Positions 9,278 to 17,491 of a stretch of 64,000 nucleotides of DNA are shown here, piece by piece (positions within the stretch are counted from its first letter, which is position 1; the number at the start of each line of letters is the position of its first letter). The stretch lies in the NCBI RefSeq assembly GCF_008710285.1, contig NZ_VYQF01000005.1:1-64000 (forward strand), in the 5' to 3' direction. The stretch comes from Ginsengibacter hankyongi. Lineage in GTDB: Bacteria > Bacteroidota > Bacteroidia > Chitinophagales > Chitinophagaceae. Under the pieces are notes generated by a model that was not told the origin of the DNA, searched no databases, and saw only the letters and a program-made list of their open reading frames with translations. Made by a program: the position numbers and the translations under genes.

Positions 9278-10207
9278 ATGAAAGCTATACAAATCCATGA
9301 ATTCGGTGGCCCTGAAGTTTTGAAATATGAAGATGCACCCAAACCTACGCCTGCTGAAGATGAGGTATTGATCAAAGTGTTTGCAAGTGGTGTAAATCCT
9401 ATTGATTGGAAAATAAGAGCCGGGCATGCAACGGGAAAATTCCCTGTGCAGTTTCCCTTAATTCCCGGTTGGGATGTTTCAGGAGAAATAGAAGAGGTAG
9501 GTGGCTCTATAAAAAATTTCAGAAAAGGCGATGAAGTGTATAGCAGGCCTGATCCTTCAAAAAATGGTTCTTATGCGGAATATGTTGTGGTTAAAGCTAA
9601 TCTTGTTAATCTAAAACCAAAATCTATTAGCCATGAAAAGGCTGCGGCCGTGCCGCTCGCAGGGCTTACCGCGTGGCAGGCATTATTTGATTATGGAAGG
9701 TTAATGAAAGATCAAAAGGTTTTGATACATGCGGCTTCCGGCGGGGTTGGAACATTTGCAGTTCAGTTTGCTAAATGGAAAGGCGCTTATGTTATAGGCA
9801 CAACTTCGGGAAAGAACATTGATTTTGTTGAAGATCTGGGTGCCGATGTGGTAATAGATTACAAAAAAGAAAAATTTGAAGACATTTTAAAAGATATAGA
9901 CCTCGTAATTGATTTAATTGGTGGTGATACACAAAAGCGTTCTCTGAAAGTACTTAAAAGTGGCGGTCGCCTTATTACGACAGTACAGCCGGAAAACGAG
10001 GAAGCTGCTAAAGAAAAAAATATTCACATAGAAAGTTTCCTGGCAAAATCTATACCTGAAAAACTGGAACAAATAAAACAACTGATTGATTCGGGAAAGG
10101 TGAAACCTGTTATTGCCGTAATTATGCCATTAAAAGATGCCGCCAAAGCCCAGCAGCTTAGCGAAGAAGGACATACCAGGGGGAAGATTGTGTTGCAGGT
10201 TGCATAG
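9278..10207 (+). CDS. NADP-dependent medium-chain oxidoreductase (quinone reductase-like)
   Basis: 309 aa, cytoplasmic. The N-terminal GroES-like domain (MKAIQIHEFGGPEVLKYED, ASGVNPIDWKIRAGH, PLIPGWDVSGEI) is followed by a Rossmann domain with the AASGGVGTFAVQFAKWKGA nucleotide-binding motif at about residue 157. The Cys/His ligands of catalytic and structural zinc are absent, which places it with the zeta-crystallin/quinone oxidoreductase branch of the MDR superfamily rather than with alcohol dehydrogenases. Family members reduce quinones or enones with NADPH; the substrate here is open. A 73-bp gap separates it from the TspO-like gene downstream. Confidence 0.82.
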   Translation: MKAIQIHEFGGPEVLKYEDAPKPTPAEDEVLIKVFASGVNPIDWKIRAGHATGKFPVQFPLIPGWDVSGEIEEVGGSIKNFRKGDEVYSRPDPSKNGSYAEYVVVKANLVNLKPKSISHEKAAAVPLAGLTAWQALFDYGRLMKDQKVLIHAASGGVGTFAVQFAKWKGAYVIGTTSGKNIDFVEDLGADVVIDYKKEKFEDILKDIDLVIDLIGGDTQKRSLKVLKSGGRLITTVQPENEEAAKEKNIHIESFLAKSIPEKLEQIKQLIDSGKVKPVIAVIMPLKDAAKAQQLSEEGHTRGKIVLQVA

Positions 10208-10283
10208 GATTTTAGTAGCTCCTTATTTCTACTAACGACTGAACAAATTCCCTTCGTGACATGTTATGTTGTGAAACAGTTTG

Positions 10284-11084
10284 ATGAAGAATAAGTCACT
10301 TTCGCTCGTTTTATTAAATACCATCACTTTGGTGATTATGTTATTTGCAAACTACGCAAGTACCAGCGGCATGTATTCAAATAAAAATGTGGCTGATGTA
10401 AGCCATAAGTATGATACATTATTTGCGCCCGCCGGTTATGCTTTTATAATTTGGGGAGTTATATTTTTACTGGCACTTAGTTTTGTAATTTATCAATGGG
10501 TTTTATTAAAAACAAACGATTCGCAGCGATACGTTCAGCGCATAGGAATATGGTTTACCGTAAGTAACATTGCGAATGCAGGATGGCTATACTGCTGGCT
10601 CAATGAGCAACTAGGCTTGTCCGTTATATGCATTTTTATATTGCTCATCAGTCTTATTATTTTAACCATACATCTTCGTCTTGAACTGGACGATGTTCCG
10701 GTTCGTAACATCTTTTTTGTATGGTGGCCGGTTACATTTTACCTTGGCTGGATAATGGTAGCAACTATAGCCTGTGTTGCATCGTGGCTTACATCAATTG
10801 GGTGGGCCGGTATTGGCATCTCTCAAAGCACATGGACAATAATATCAATTGTAATAGCTTGTTTACTTTACCTCATCATTATTGTAACAAGGAACATGCG
10901 TGAGGCAGCTGTAGTGGGAATTTGGGCTTTCATTGCCATTGCAGTGCGCCAGTGGAATAACCATAACGGTATTGTGTGGACGGCACTTCTTTCCTCTTTA
11001 ATTCTGGCAATTGCCATATCAGCGCATTTTTACAAAAACAGGAATTACAGTATCGGCTTAAAATTAAAAAGAGGCGAGTGGTAA
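10284..11084 (+). CDS. TspO/tryptophan-rich sensory-like membrane protein
   Basis: About 266 aa from the ATG at 10284 (a TTG immediately precedes it in frame). The chain is almost wholly hydrophobic with roughly seven to eight transmembrane helices. Early motifs FAPAGYAFIIWGVIF, ANAGWLYCWL and FFVWWPVTFYLGWIMVA match the extended TspO/MBR-related family of tryptophan-rich membrane proteins; it is longer than the classical five-helix TspO of about 160 aa. Classical TspO binds porphyrins, but for this long variant no function is established. The stop codon is 12 bp from the convergent DUF5655 gene's stop, so the two transcripts must overlap or end within each other. Confidence 0.62.
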   Translation: MKNKSLSLVLLNTITLVIMLFANYASTSGMYSNKNVADVSHKYDTLFAPAGYAFIIWGVIFLLALSFVIYQWVLLKTNDSQRYVQRIGIWFTVSNIANAGWLYCWLNEQLGLSVICIFILLISLIILTIHLRLELDDVPVRNIFFVWWPVTFYLGWIMVATIACVASWLTSIGWAGIGISQSTWTIISIVIACLLYLIIIVTRNMREAAVVGIWAFIAIAVRQWNNHNGIVWTALLSSLILAIAISAHFYKNRNYSIGLKLKRGEW

Positions 11085-11096
11085 TAGCGATAAGGC

Positions 11097-11468
11097 TTAT
11101 TCGCCATTATAAGCCATAGTCATAAAACGAATCACTTCTTCGTTTATATCTTCATTATAAAGCATACGAAAATGATGATTAAATTGATGGGCGCTCCCAG
11201 GGACTTCTGCAATCTTTTGAAAACAAAGATTATCAGGATACGCTTTTGCAAACGGGAACACAATATGGATAAAGTTCTTACCGAATTGGGTGATCCATGC
11301 AATTCTTTTTTTATCGTTGGAAATGCCAATCATTGTGTTTGCGGGGTATAAAGAAATGAGCCCGATCTTCCTGTATTCATTTAAAAAATGATGAAATAAA
11401 GATTTGGTGTGATCTGATTTTCCCGCCAGGAAATCTTCAATTGTTTTATTCGGCTTGGGCTTCGTCAT
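11097..11468 (-). CDS. Small DUF5655-like protein
   Basis: 123 aa, soluble, no signal peptide. The sequence TIEDFLAGKSDHTKSLFHHFL, ISLYPANTMIGIS, RIAWITQFGKNFIHIVFPF and AEVPGSAHQFNHHFRM matches the DUF5655 pattern as I remember it, a small alpha/beta domain sometimes found attached to other enzymes and of unknown function. The gene is convergent with the TspO-like gene with a 12-bp gap. The region upstream of it on the minus strand is long and mostly unexplained. Confidence 0.55.
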   Translation of the reverse strand: MTKPKPNKTIEDFLAGKSDHTKSLFHHFLNEYRKIGLISLYPANTMIGISNDKKRIAWITQFGKNFIHIVFPFAKAYPDNLCFQKIAEVPGSAHQFNHHFRMLYNEDINEEVIRFMTMAYNGE

Positions 11469-12107
11469 AAAATAGTAAGATACTCAATGAGATTTTTTGT
11501 GATTTAACTAAAAAATAGGGAAGCGTAGAAGCCGCACCATCAGTCGTTAAATCTAGCGCATTCAGCTACTCTGCCCAAATTTTTCAGATTTAAGTCACCC
11601 GAGGTTTGGAGCTTTTGCACAAATACCTTTTGAATAAAAAAAATGTTTCACAAAAATATTTTCAATCATGGAAGAAAAAAAGAATGATAACAAATCTGAT
11701 GATAACATATCCTATAAAGTGTATGGTTATGTGTCATGATGTTTACAGGATGGACTAAAAATATAACTGGTTATTCTGCCTGAAACTTAAAAGTTAATGC
11801 AGAAAAAACTGTAAGTCATCTCTTGTTATTTTAATTATTCTTCTTATTCTTTAAACAAAAAAAAGGGTTCCTTAGAAAAAGAACCCTTTAAACAGCCTTT
11901 ACTAGCTTGCTTATGAGAAGTTGGTTTACCTGAAATTTATTTTAGCCCCGGCAAATTCATCCAATATTATTGAAGGTATTTGCGTCAGCAACATTTTCTT
12001 TTTTATGAAGTAAAACACAAAAATAAACCCGGTGCTGATGTTCATTATACTTTAATTTGGCAGTTTATTATTCTATTTTACCATACTCGTTGGGTCAGCC
12101 TGTTACT
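11469..12107. other. Long intergenic region with one hairpin
   Basis: 639 bp. Only very short frames occur: a 23-codon one at about 11669-11740 on the plus strand, starting MEEKKNDNKSDD and stopping early, and a 22-codon one on the minus strand near 11930-12000. Neither is recognisable. A hairpin at 11862-11889 is listed separately. The block around 11519-11600 is less AT-rich than its surroundings but I find no gene or RNA in it. Confidence 0.4.
11862..11889 (-). terminator. Rho-independent terminator, minus strand
   Basis: Arms AAAGGGTTC (11862-11870) and GAACCCTTT (11881-11889) with a 10-nt loop. Read on the minus strand the stem is followed by a run of eight T with one G after it. It would end transcription arriving from the AraC-type gene, whose stop codon is about 220 bp upstream. 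Confidence 0.65.
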
Positions 12108-12977
12108 TTATTTTGCGGTAAATTCTTTTTGATAGGTAAGCGGGCTTTTACCGGTAATTAATTTAAAATATTTATGGAAGCTAGTGAAATTATTGAACCC
12201 GCTTTCGTAGCATAAACGTTTAATGCATTGGTTATTTTCAATAAGCAATTTACAGGCATGGCCTACCCGAAGTTCAATTAAAAATTGTGAATAGGTTTTT
12301 CGTGTACGCGACTTAAAATACCGGCAAAATGAATTAGGACTAATGTTTGCAATTTCTGCAATTTGCTGGAGTTGAATTTTTCCTTTGAAGTTTTTTAATG
12401 AGTATTCATAAATGGCATTGATGCGTTCATTTTCGCTATCAACAAAATCCGGCTTAAAACCGATAGAAGACAATGACGATAATTGTTTGCAACCGGAAAT
12501 ACTTGAGAGCGCTTCCATTAAAAGAATAATTCTTTTTGAACCGGTGGAGGTAATTAATTGTTCTAAAAGTTCAGCGACTACCTGCCTGGGCTTACCCACA
12601 ATTTGTAAACCTCTGCCAGCTTTTTCCAGTACTGCTTTAAGGTTATTGTTTTCCGGCAAACTGAGGAAATTCTCTCCCCAAAAATTTTCTGTAAAATGTG
12701 CTACTCTCACATCAGCATTTGCCGTTGTATTTTCTTCAAAATAAATATTATCAAATTTCCAGCAATGTGGAAGATTGCTGCCCACCATAACAACGTCGCC
12801 GGGTTTAAATCTCTTAATACTATCGCCTATAAATTGTGTTCCTTCCCCTTTTTTAAAATGAATCAGTTCAATTTCCGCGTGGTAATGCCAACGGTTATTT
12901 ATGTGAGGAACCAAATCCCTGCGGGCACTAAAAGAATGTCCTGGTACTTTCATAACTTTTAGCAATTGAGGTCTCAT
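12108..12977 (-). CDS. AraC-family transcriptional regulator, probable fucose-cluster regulator
   Basis: 289 aa. The N-terminal half is a cupin-type effector domain: HYHAEIELIHFKKGEGTQFIGD, RFKPGDVVMVGSNLPHCW. The C-terminal 100 residues carry the two helix-turn-helix motifs of AraC/XylS proteins: IQLQQIAEIANISPNSFCRYFK and IKRLCYESGFNNFTSFHKYFK, ending in the family signature GKSPLTYQKEF. Such proteins bind a sugar or derivative and activate nearby catabolic operons. It is transcribed away from fucP across a 418-bp gap, so control of the fucose genes is the natural inference; the effector is not shown by the sequence. Confidence 0.85.
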   Translation of the reverse strand: MRPQLLKVMKVPGHSFSARRDLVPHINNRWHYHAEIELIHFKKGEGTQFIGDSIKRFKPGDVVMVGSNLPHCWKFDNIYFEENTTANADVRVAHFTENFWGENFLSLPENNNLKAVLEKAGRGLQIVGKPRQVVAELLEQLITSTGSKRIILLMEALSSISGCKQLSSLSSIGFKPDFVDSENERINAIYEYSLKNFKGKIQLQQIAEIANISPNSFCRYFKSRTRKTYSQFLIELRVGHACKLLIENNQCIKRLCYESGFNNFTSFHKYFKLITGKSPLTYQKEFTAK

Positions 12978-13395
12978 TAACTTATATTAGCATGAATATT
13001 AAGAGTAACAGGCAACCGATGCCAAATTAGCTTATTATTTATTTTTCGGGAAAGAAATCTCCGCAATCGTTTTCGGAACCAGCCGTTATAAATCTAAAGT
13101 TTTATATAAGAATAAGAACCCGTCAGTTCGTGTAACCGTGCAAGCAAAATCGTCCATCGGTTTTGCAGAATTAATTTAAAATACTTTTATTCTTTTCAAA
13201 TTAATTTAAAGACTAATTAAACATCCATGCTAAAATAGTTGAATGGAAAGACAATTTTAGGTAATATCGCATCCCGGTTTCATTCGTTATTTGTTATTAG
13301 TAATCAGCCATTATAAAATAACTGTGTAACACCGGTTAATAATAATTATCTTTTATACATAAACAGGTTAAAATAACCATCACGAATTTTTTGAT
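12978..13395. promoter_or_regulatory. Divergent control region of the AraC regulator and fucose cluster
   Basis: 418 bp, AT-rich, between the two divergent start codons. It must contain both promoters and the regulator's sites. I do not find a clear TAnnTTTG element or an unambiguous direct repeat, so no operator is placed. Confidence 0.4.
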
Positions 13396-14601
13396 ATGAA
13401 TAATCGAAACTACACATTACCTATTATTTTAGTGACCTCACTATTTTTTTTATGGGGGCTTGCTTATGGTCTTTTAGATGTGCTTAATAAGCATTTCCAG
13501 GAAACGCTGAATATTACCAAGCAACGGTCAACTTTGTTGCAGGCAGCGTACTTTGGCGCTTACTTTTTAATTGCTTTGCCTGCAGGTTATTTTATGCAGA
13601 AGTCGGGTTATAGAAAAGGTATTATTACCGGGCTGTTATTGTATGCCACAGGAGCAATTCTTTTTTATCCTGCAGCGCAAAATGAAAGTTTCGCTTTTTT
13701 TCTTTTAGCATTATTTGTTTTGGCCAGTGGACTAACTTTCCTGGAAACCGCTGCTAATCCATATATCACGGTGCTTGGCGAGCCTGCAACATCTGAATTT
13801 CGGTTAAACCTTGCGCAAAGTTTCAATGGAGTAGGGTCTTTCCTGGGACCAATTATTGGTGGTGCATTATTTTTTGGTAATAAATCTGCTGATGGATCTT
13901 CTCAGTTAGATACAGTGAAATACGTATACATCGCTATTGCCGGTATTGTCCTATTAGTAGCATTATTATTTTTCAGGACACCAATGCCCGAAGTGAAAGA
14001 GGAGGAACTGGTAATAGATAAAGATGAACACGTAGGTAGGAAATTATTTCAGCATACGCATTTTGTATGGGCAATTGTTGCCCAGTTCTTTTACGTCGCT
14101 GCGCAGGTGGGTATAGCAGCATTATTTATAAATTATTGTACTGAAAAAAATGTTGGTATCGATAATGAACGTGCCTCATATTTACTTTCAGGAAGCCTGG
14201 TTTTATTTACAGCCGGAAGGTTTGCAGGCACAGCACTCATGAAAATTATCGCTCCCCACAAGTTGCTTGCATTGTATGCCCTTATCAATATTTGTTTATG
14301 TATTGTTGTGGTGATGGTGCCGGGAATAATATCAGTATACTCATTGATGACTATATTCTTTTTTGAATCTATAATGTTTCCAACCATTTTTGCATTGGGA
14401 GTAAAAAATCTTGGAGTCTATACCAAGAAAGGCGCATCTTATATTATAATGTCAATCGTTGGCGGGGCGCTGGTACCGGTTCTTATGGGCTCATTGGCAC
14501 AGTCACACTCAACATCTTTTTCATATATAGTTCCAATGATTTGCTTTGTATTCGTTTTCATTTTTGCTGTATATGGCTATAAAATAAAAACACATGTATG
14601 A
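13396..14601 (+). CDS. fucP: L-fucose:H+ symporter, MFS superfamily
   Basis: 401 aa with about 12 transmembrane helices. It belongs to the FHS/FucP branch of the major facilitator superfamily: SLFFLWGLAYGLLDVLNKHFQ in helix 1, QAAYFGAYFLIALPAGYFM in helix 2, FLETAANPYITVLG in helix 4 and LNLAQSFNGVGSFLGPIIGG in helix 5 are the characteristic motifs, including the charged and aromatic residues lining the sugar path. It imports L-fucose, or a related 6-deoxysugar, with a proton across the inner membrane. Its last four bases overlap the start of the mutarotase gene (ATGA), so the two are translationally coupled. Placement at the head of a fucose catabolic cluster supports the substrate. Confidence 0.9.
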   Translation: MNNRNYTLPIILVTSLFFLWGLAYGLLDVLNKHFQETLNITKQRSTLLQAAYFGAYFLIALPAGYFMQKSGYRKGIITGLLLYATGAILFYPAAQNESFAFFLLALFVLASGLTFLETAANPYITVLGEPATSEFRLNLAQSFNGVGSFLGPIIGGALFFGNKSADGSSQLDTVKYVYIAIAGIVLLVALLFFRTPMPEVKEEELVIDKDEHVGRKLFQHTHFVWAIVAQFFYVAAQVGIAALFINYCTEKNVGIDNERASYLLSGSLVLFTAGRFAGTALMKIIAPHKLLALYALINICLCIVVVMVPGIISVYSLMTIFFFESIMFPTIFALGVKNLGVYTKKGASYIIMSIVGGALVPVLMGSLAQSHSTSFSYIVPMICFVFVFIFAVYGYKIKTHV

Positions 14602-14936
14602 CCCGATATTGTTTAACACTCGATTTGAAAAATGATCCTGAATTAATCAGCCAGTATGAGCAGTATCATAAAGAAGTATGGCCGGACATTATAAGTTCAA
14701 TAAAAGATTCAGGAATTACCCACATGCAAATCTATCGTTACGATACGCGGCTGTTTATGATTATGGAGGTCACTGATGATTTTAGTTTTGAAAAGAAACA
14801 GCAGGCGGATAATGCAAATGCAAAAGTGCAGGAATGGGAAGAGTTGATGTGGAAATACCAGCAAGCCTTACCGGGAAGCGCGGCAGGTGAAAAATGGAAG
14901 CTCATGGATAAAATATTTGACCTGAATGAATGCTGA
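14598..14936 (+). CDS. RhaM-family sugar mutarotase, probably acting on L-fucose
   Basis: 112 aa. The fold is the dimeric alpha/beta ferredoxin-like RhaM family: YCLTLDLKNDPELISQYEQYHKEVWPDI at the start carries the conserved Tyr and His, ITHMQIYRYDTRLFMIMEV follows, and WKLMDKIFDLNEC closes it. These enzymes interconvert the alpha and beta anomers of 6-deoxysugars. A second RhaM-type gene lies in the rhamnose cluster at 25571-25885, so this copy, translationally coupled to fucP by an ATGA overlap, most likely serves L-fucose. Specificity is inferred from position only. An 87-bp gap follows before the next gene of the cluster. Confidence 0.85.
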   Translation: MTRYCLTLDLKNDPELISQYEQYHKEVWPDIISSIKDSGITHMQIYRYDTRLFMIMEVTDDFSFEKKQQADNANAKVQEWEELMWKYQQALPGSAAGEKWKLMDKIFDLNEC

Positions 14937-15023
14937 AAAACAGTGTGATTACAGTTTTACAATAGAATATTTTATTTGTTATAAGCTATCTCTCTGATTA
15001 ATATAAATAAATTTGCAAAAAAA

Positions 15024-15788
15024 ATGTTTCAGTTAAATAATAAGATTGCGGTAGTTACGGGCGGTGGAAGCGGAATTGGCAAGGCGGTTGCATTATTGTT
15101 TGCAAGGCAGGGTGCCCTGGTGCACGTTATAGACCTTAATGAAAAAGGCGGCGAAATAACTTTGCAGGAAATTAATGATGCAGGCGATAAAGCGTTTATG
15201 CATGCATGTGATGTTACGGTACAGGAAAAAGTACAGGAAGTTTTTAATGAAATTGGCAATGTTGATATTTTAGTAAACAGCGCAGGGGTTTCTCATGTTG
15301 GAAACGTGGAAAATACAACGCCAGCTGATTTTGAAAGAATATATAATGTGAATGTGAAAGGCGTTTATAATTGCCTGCAGGCTGCTGTTTCAATAATGAA
15401 AAAAAATAAAAAGGGCATTATACTCAATCTTGCGTCTATAGCAAATAGCGTTGGATTGCAGGATCGGTTTGCTTATTCTATGAGTAAGGGCGCCGTGTAT
15501 GCGATGACCTTATCAGTGGCGAGAGATTATCTTCATGAAGGAATTCGTTGTAACTGCGTTTCTCCTGCAAGGGTTCATACTCCTTTTGTAGATGATTTTA
15601 TTAAAAAAAATTACCCGGGAAAAGAAGGTGAAATGTTTGAAAAATTATCAAAAAGTCAGCCGATAGGCAGAATGGCAAAACCTGCGGAAATTGCCAGCCT
15701 TATTTTATTTTTATGTTCTGATGAAGCCTCATTCATTACAGGATGCGATTACCCGATTGATGGTGGTTTTATCAAGTTGAATAATTAA
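15024..15788 (+). CDS. SDR oxidoreductase, probable 2-keto-3-deoxy-L-fuconate dehydrogenase
   Basis: 254 aa, classical short-chain dehydrogenase. It has the glycine motif TGGGSGIG (12-19), Asp35 at the end of strand 2, which favours NAD+ over NADP+, and the catalytic set Ser136, Tyr149 and Lys153 (AYSMSK). The C-terminus has the usual FITGCDYPIDGG. In the non-phosphorylative L-fucose pathway described in Xanthomonas campestris an SDR of this kind oxidises 2-keto-3-deoxy-L-fuconate to the 2,4-diketo acid, which is the substrate of the FAH-type hydrolase. That hydrolase gene follows 26 bp downstream, supporting the assignment. The substrate itself is inferred. Confidence 0.75.
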   Translation: MFQLNNKIAVVTGGGSGIGKAVALLFARQGALVHVIDLNEKGGEITLQEINDAGDKAFMHACDVTVQEKVQEVFNEIGNVDILVNSAGVSHVGNVENTTPADFERIYNVNVKGVYNCLQAAVSIMKKNKKGIILNLASIANSVGLQDRFAYSMSKGAVYAMTLSVARDYLHEGIRCNCVSPARVHTPFVDDFIKKNYPGKEGEMFEKLSKSQPIGRMAKPAEIASLILFLCSDEASFITGCDYPIDGGFIKLNN

Positions 15789-15814
15789 AATTTAATTTTT
15801 AAAAAAGATAAAAG

Positions 15815-16672
15815 ATGAAACTGATACGATTTGGCGAAGCCAATAATGAAAAGACCGGTGTTATTATCGATGATGCATATTACGATACTTCCATTTTCGG
15901 ACAGGACTATAATGAGCATTTTTTTGAAACGGACGGATTGAATCAATTGCAAAAATTTATTGATTCCAATAAAGACCAACTGCCGGAAATTTCAAAAGAT
16001 GTACGCCTGGGAAGCCCTGTTGCAAGGCCTTCTAAAATAATTTGTATTGGATTAAATTATGCTGATCATGCCAAAGAAACGAAAGCGTCTATCCCTTCAG
16101 AGCCCATTATATTTTTTAAATCAACAACCGCTTTGTGCGGACCTTATGATGATGTGATTATTCCCAAAAACTCTGCGAAAACAGATTGGGAAGTTGAGCT
16201 GGCTGTTGTAATAGGAAAGAAGGCATCTTATGTAGATGAAACGGATGCTTTAGATTATGTTGCAGGATATTGCTTGCATAACGATTTAAGTGAACGGTCT
16301 TTTCAGTTGGAAAGAAATGGTCAGTGGGTGAAAGGAAAAAGCTGCGACACCTTTGCGCCGCTCGGGCCTTTTATGGCAACAAAGGATGAAATTAATGATA
16401 CGGATAATCTGCGTTTATGGCTAACCGTTAATGGTAAAAAAATGCAGGATGGTAACACCGCCGATTTTATTTTCAAAATTCCGTTTCTTGTTTCGTACGT
16501 AAGCCAGTTTATGACGCTTCTTCCCGGCGATGTTATTTCAACTGGCACACCTGCGGGAGTTGGTTTGGGGATGAACCCGCAGGTTTATTTAAAGGCGGGC
16601 GATGTTATGGAGTTGGGCATTGACGGTTTAGGTACTTCAAAACAAAATGTAAAGGCCTATGCCAAAGATTGA
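15815..16672 (+). CDS. FAH-family hydrolase, probable 2,4-diketo-3-deoxy-L-fuconate hydrolase
   Basis: 285 aa. The C-terminal two thirds are a fumarylacetoacetate-hydrolase fold: ICIGLNYADHAKE, then DWEVELAVVIG with metal ligands Glu126 and Glu128, NDLSER with Asp157, WVKGKSCDTFAPLGP, and the closing GDVISTGTPAGVGLG. Family members split C-C bonds in beta-diketo acids using Mg2+. In fucose clusters the homologue cleaves 2,4-diketo-3-deoxy-L-fuconate to pyruvate and L-lactate, the last step before central metabolism. Its final 14 bases overlap the start of the lactonase gene, so the two are tightly coupled. All active-site residues are present. Confidence 0.82.
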   Translation: MKLIRFGEANNEKTGVIIDDAYYDTSIFGQDYNEHFFETDGLNQLQKFIDSNKDQLPEISKDVRLGSPVARPSKIICIGLNYADHAKETKASIPSEPIIFFKSTTALCGPYDDVIIPKNSAKTDWEVELAVVIGKKASYVDETDALDYVAGYCLHNDLSERSFQLERNGQWVKGKSCDTFAPLGPFMATKDEINDTDNLRLWLTVNGKKMQDGNTADFIFKIPFLVSYVSQFMTLLPGDVISTGTPAGVGLGMNPQVYLKAGDVMELGIDGLGTSKQNVKAYAKD

Positions 16673-17489
16673 TTCGCACCAGCATTTTTGGAAATTCGAT
16701 CCCATACGGGACACTTGGATACCAGATGAAATGGCCTTACTGCGGAAAGATTTTCTTCCTGATCAATTTGCGCCACTTCTAGAGCAAAACGGTTTTGATG
16801 GATGTGTAACGGTACAATCTGAACAGGCTGAAATTGAAAATGTTTTTCAACTGGAGAATGCCAAGAATAATAAATTTATAAAGGGAATTGTTGGCTGGGT
16901 AGATTTCCAGGCAAAGAACGTAGGGCAAAAGCTTTCGTATTACAAGGAGTTTGAAAAAATAAAAGGATTTCGCCATATTTTACAGGGAGAAGCGCACAGG
17001 GATTTAATGTTAAAAACAGAATTCCTGAGAGGAATCGAGGCATTAGGCGAGTATGATTATACTTATGATATCCTTATATATGCCGACCAGGTAAAGTTTA
17101 CAAAAGAATTCGTTGCGAAATTTCCCAATCAAAAATTTGTAATTGATCATCTTGCTAAACCCTATATAAAACGTAAAGAAATTGATGGATGGAAAAAAGA
17201 TATTCAGCAAGTAGCAGAATATGAAAATGTATCCTGTAAAATTTCTGGCTTTTTAACCGAGGCTGATATGAAGCATTGGAAGGAAGAGGATTTTATTCCA
17301 TACTTTGACGTGGTGGTTGAATCATTTGGTATCGACCGGATCATGTTTGGTTCAGATTGGCCGGTGTGCCTTGGTGGCGCAGATTACAATACAGTAGTGA
17401 ATATTATGAAGAAATATTTTTTATCTTTTACAGTAAATGAACAGGATAAATTTTTCGGAGATAACGCAATTAAATTTTATAACTTATAA
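16659..17489 (+). CDS. Amidohydrolase-2 family, probable L-fucono-1,5-lactonase
   Basis: 276 aa, cytoplasmic. It starts with the metal-binding HxH of the amidohydrolase barrel (His7, His9 in IDSHQHFW) and continues with IKGIVGWVDF, GFRHILQGE, FVIDHLAKP with the next His, and the catalytic Asp motif MFGSDWPVC. This is the COG3618-type group that contains L-fuconolactonase, L-rhamnono-lactonase and 4-sulfomuconolactonase-like enzymes. In this cluster the natural role is to open the lactone formed by fucose dehydrogenase. It overlaps the FAH gene by 14 bp and ends 2 bp before the following SDR gene, so all three are one transcript. Confidence 0.82.
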   Translation: MPKIDSHQHFWKFDPIRDTWIPDEMALLRKDFLPDQFAPLLEQNGFDGCVTVQSEQAEIENVFQLENAKNNKFIKGIVGWVDFQAKNVGQKLSYYKEFEKIKGFRHILQGEAHRDLMLKTEFLRGIEALGEYDYTYDILIYADQVKFTKEFVAKFPNQKFVIDHLAKPYIKRKEIDGWKKDIQQVAEYENVSCKISGFLTEADMKHWKEEDFIPYFDVVVESFGIDRIMFGSDWPVCLGGADYNTVVNIMKKYFLSFTVNEQDKFFGDNAIKFYNL

Positions 17490-17491
17490 AT

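Noticed and set aside
11519-11600. Less AT-rich block that at first looked like a reverse-strand tRNA
   Set aside because: No T-loop consensus and no cloverleaf could be folded; the anticodon arm is missing.
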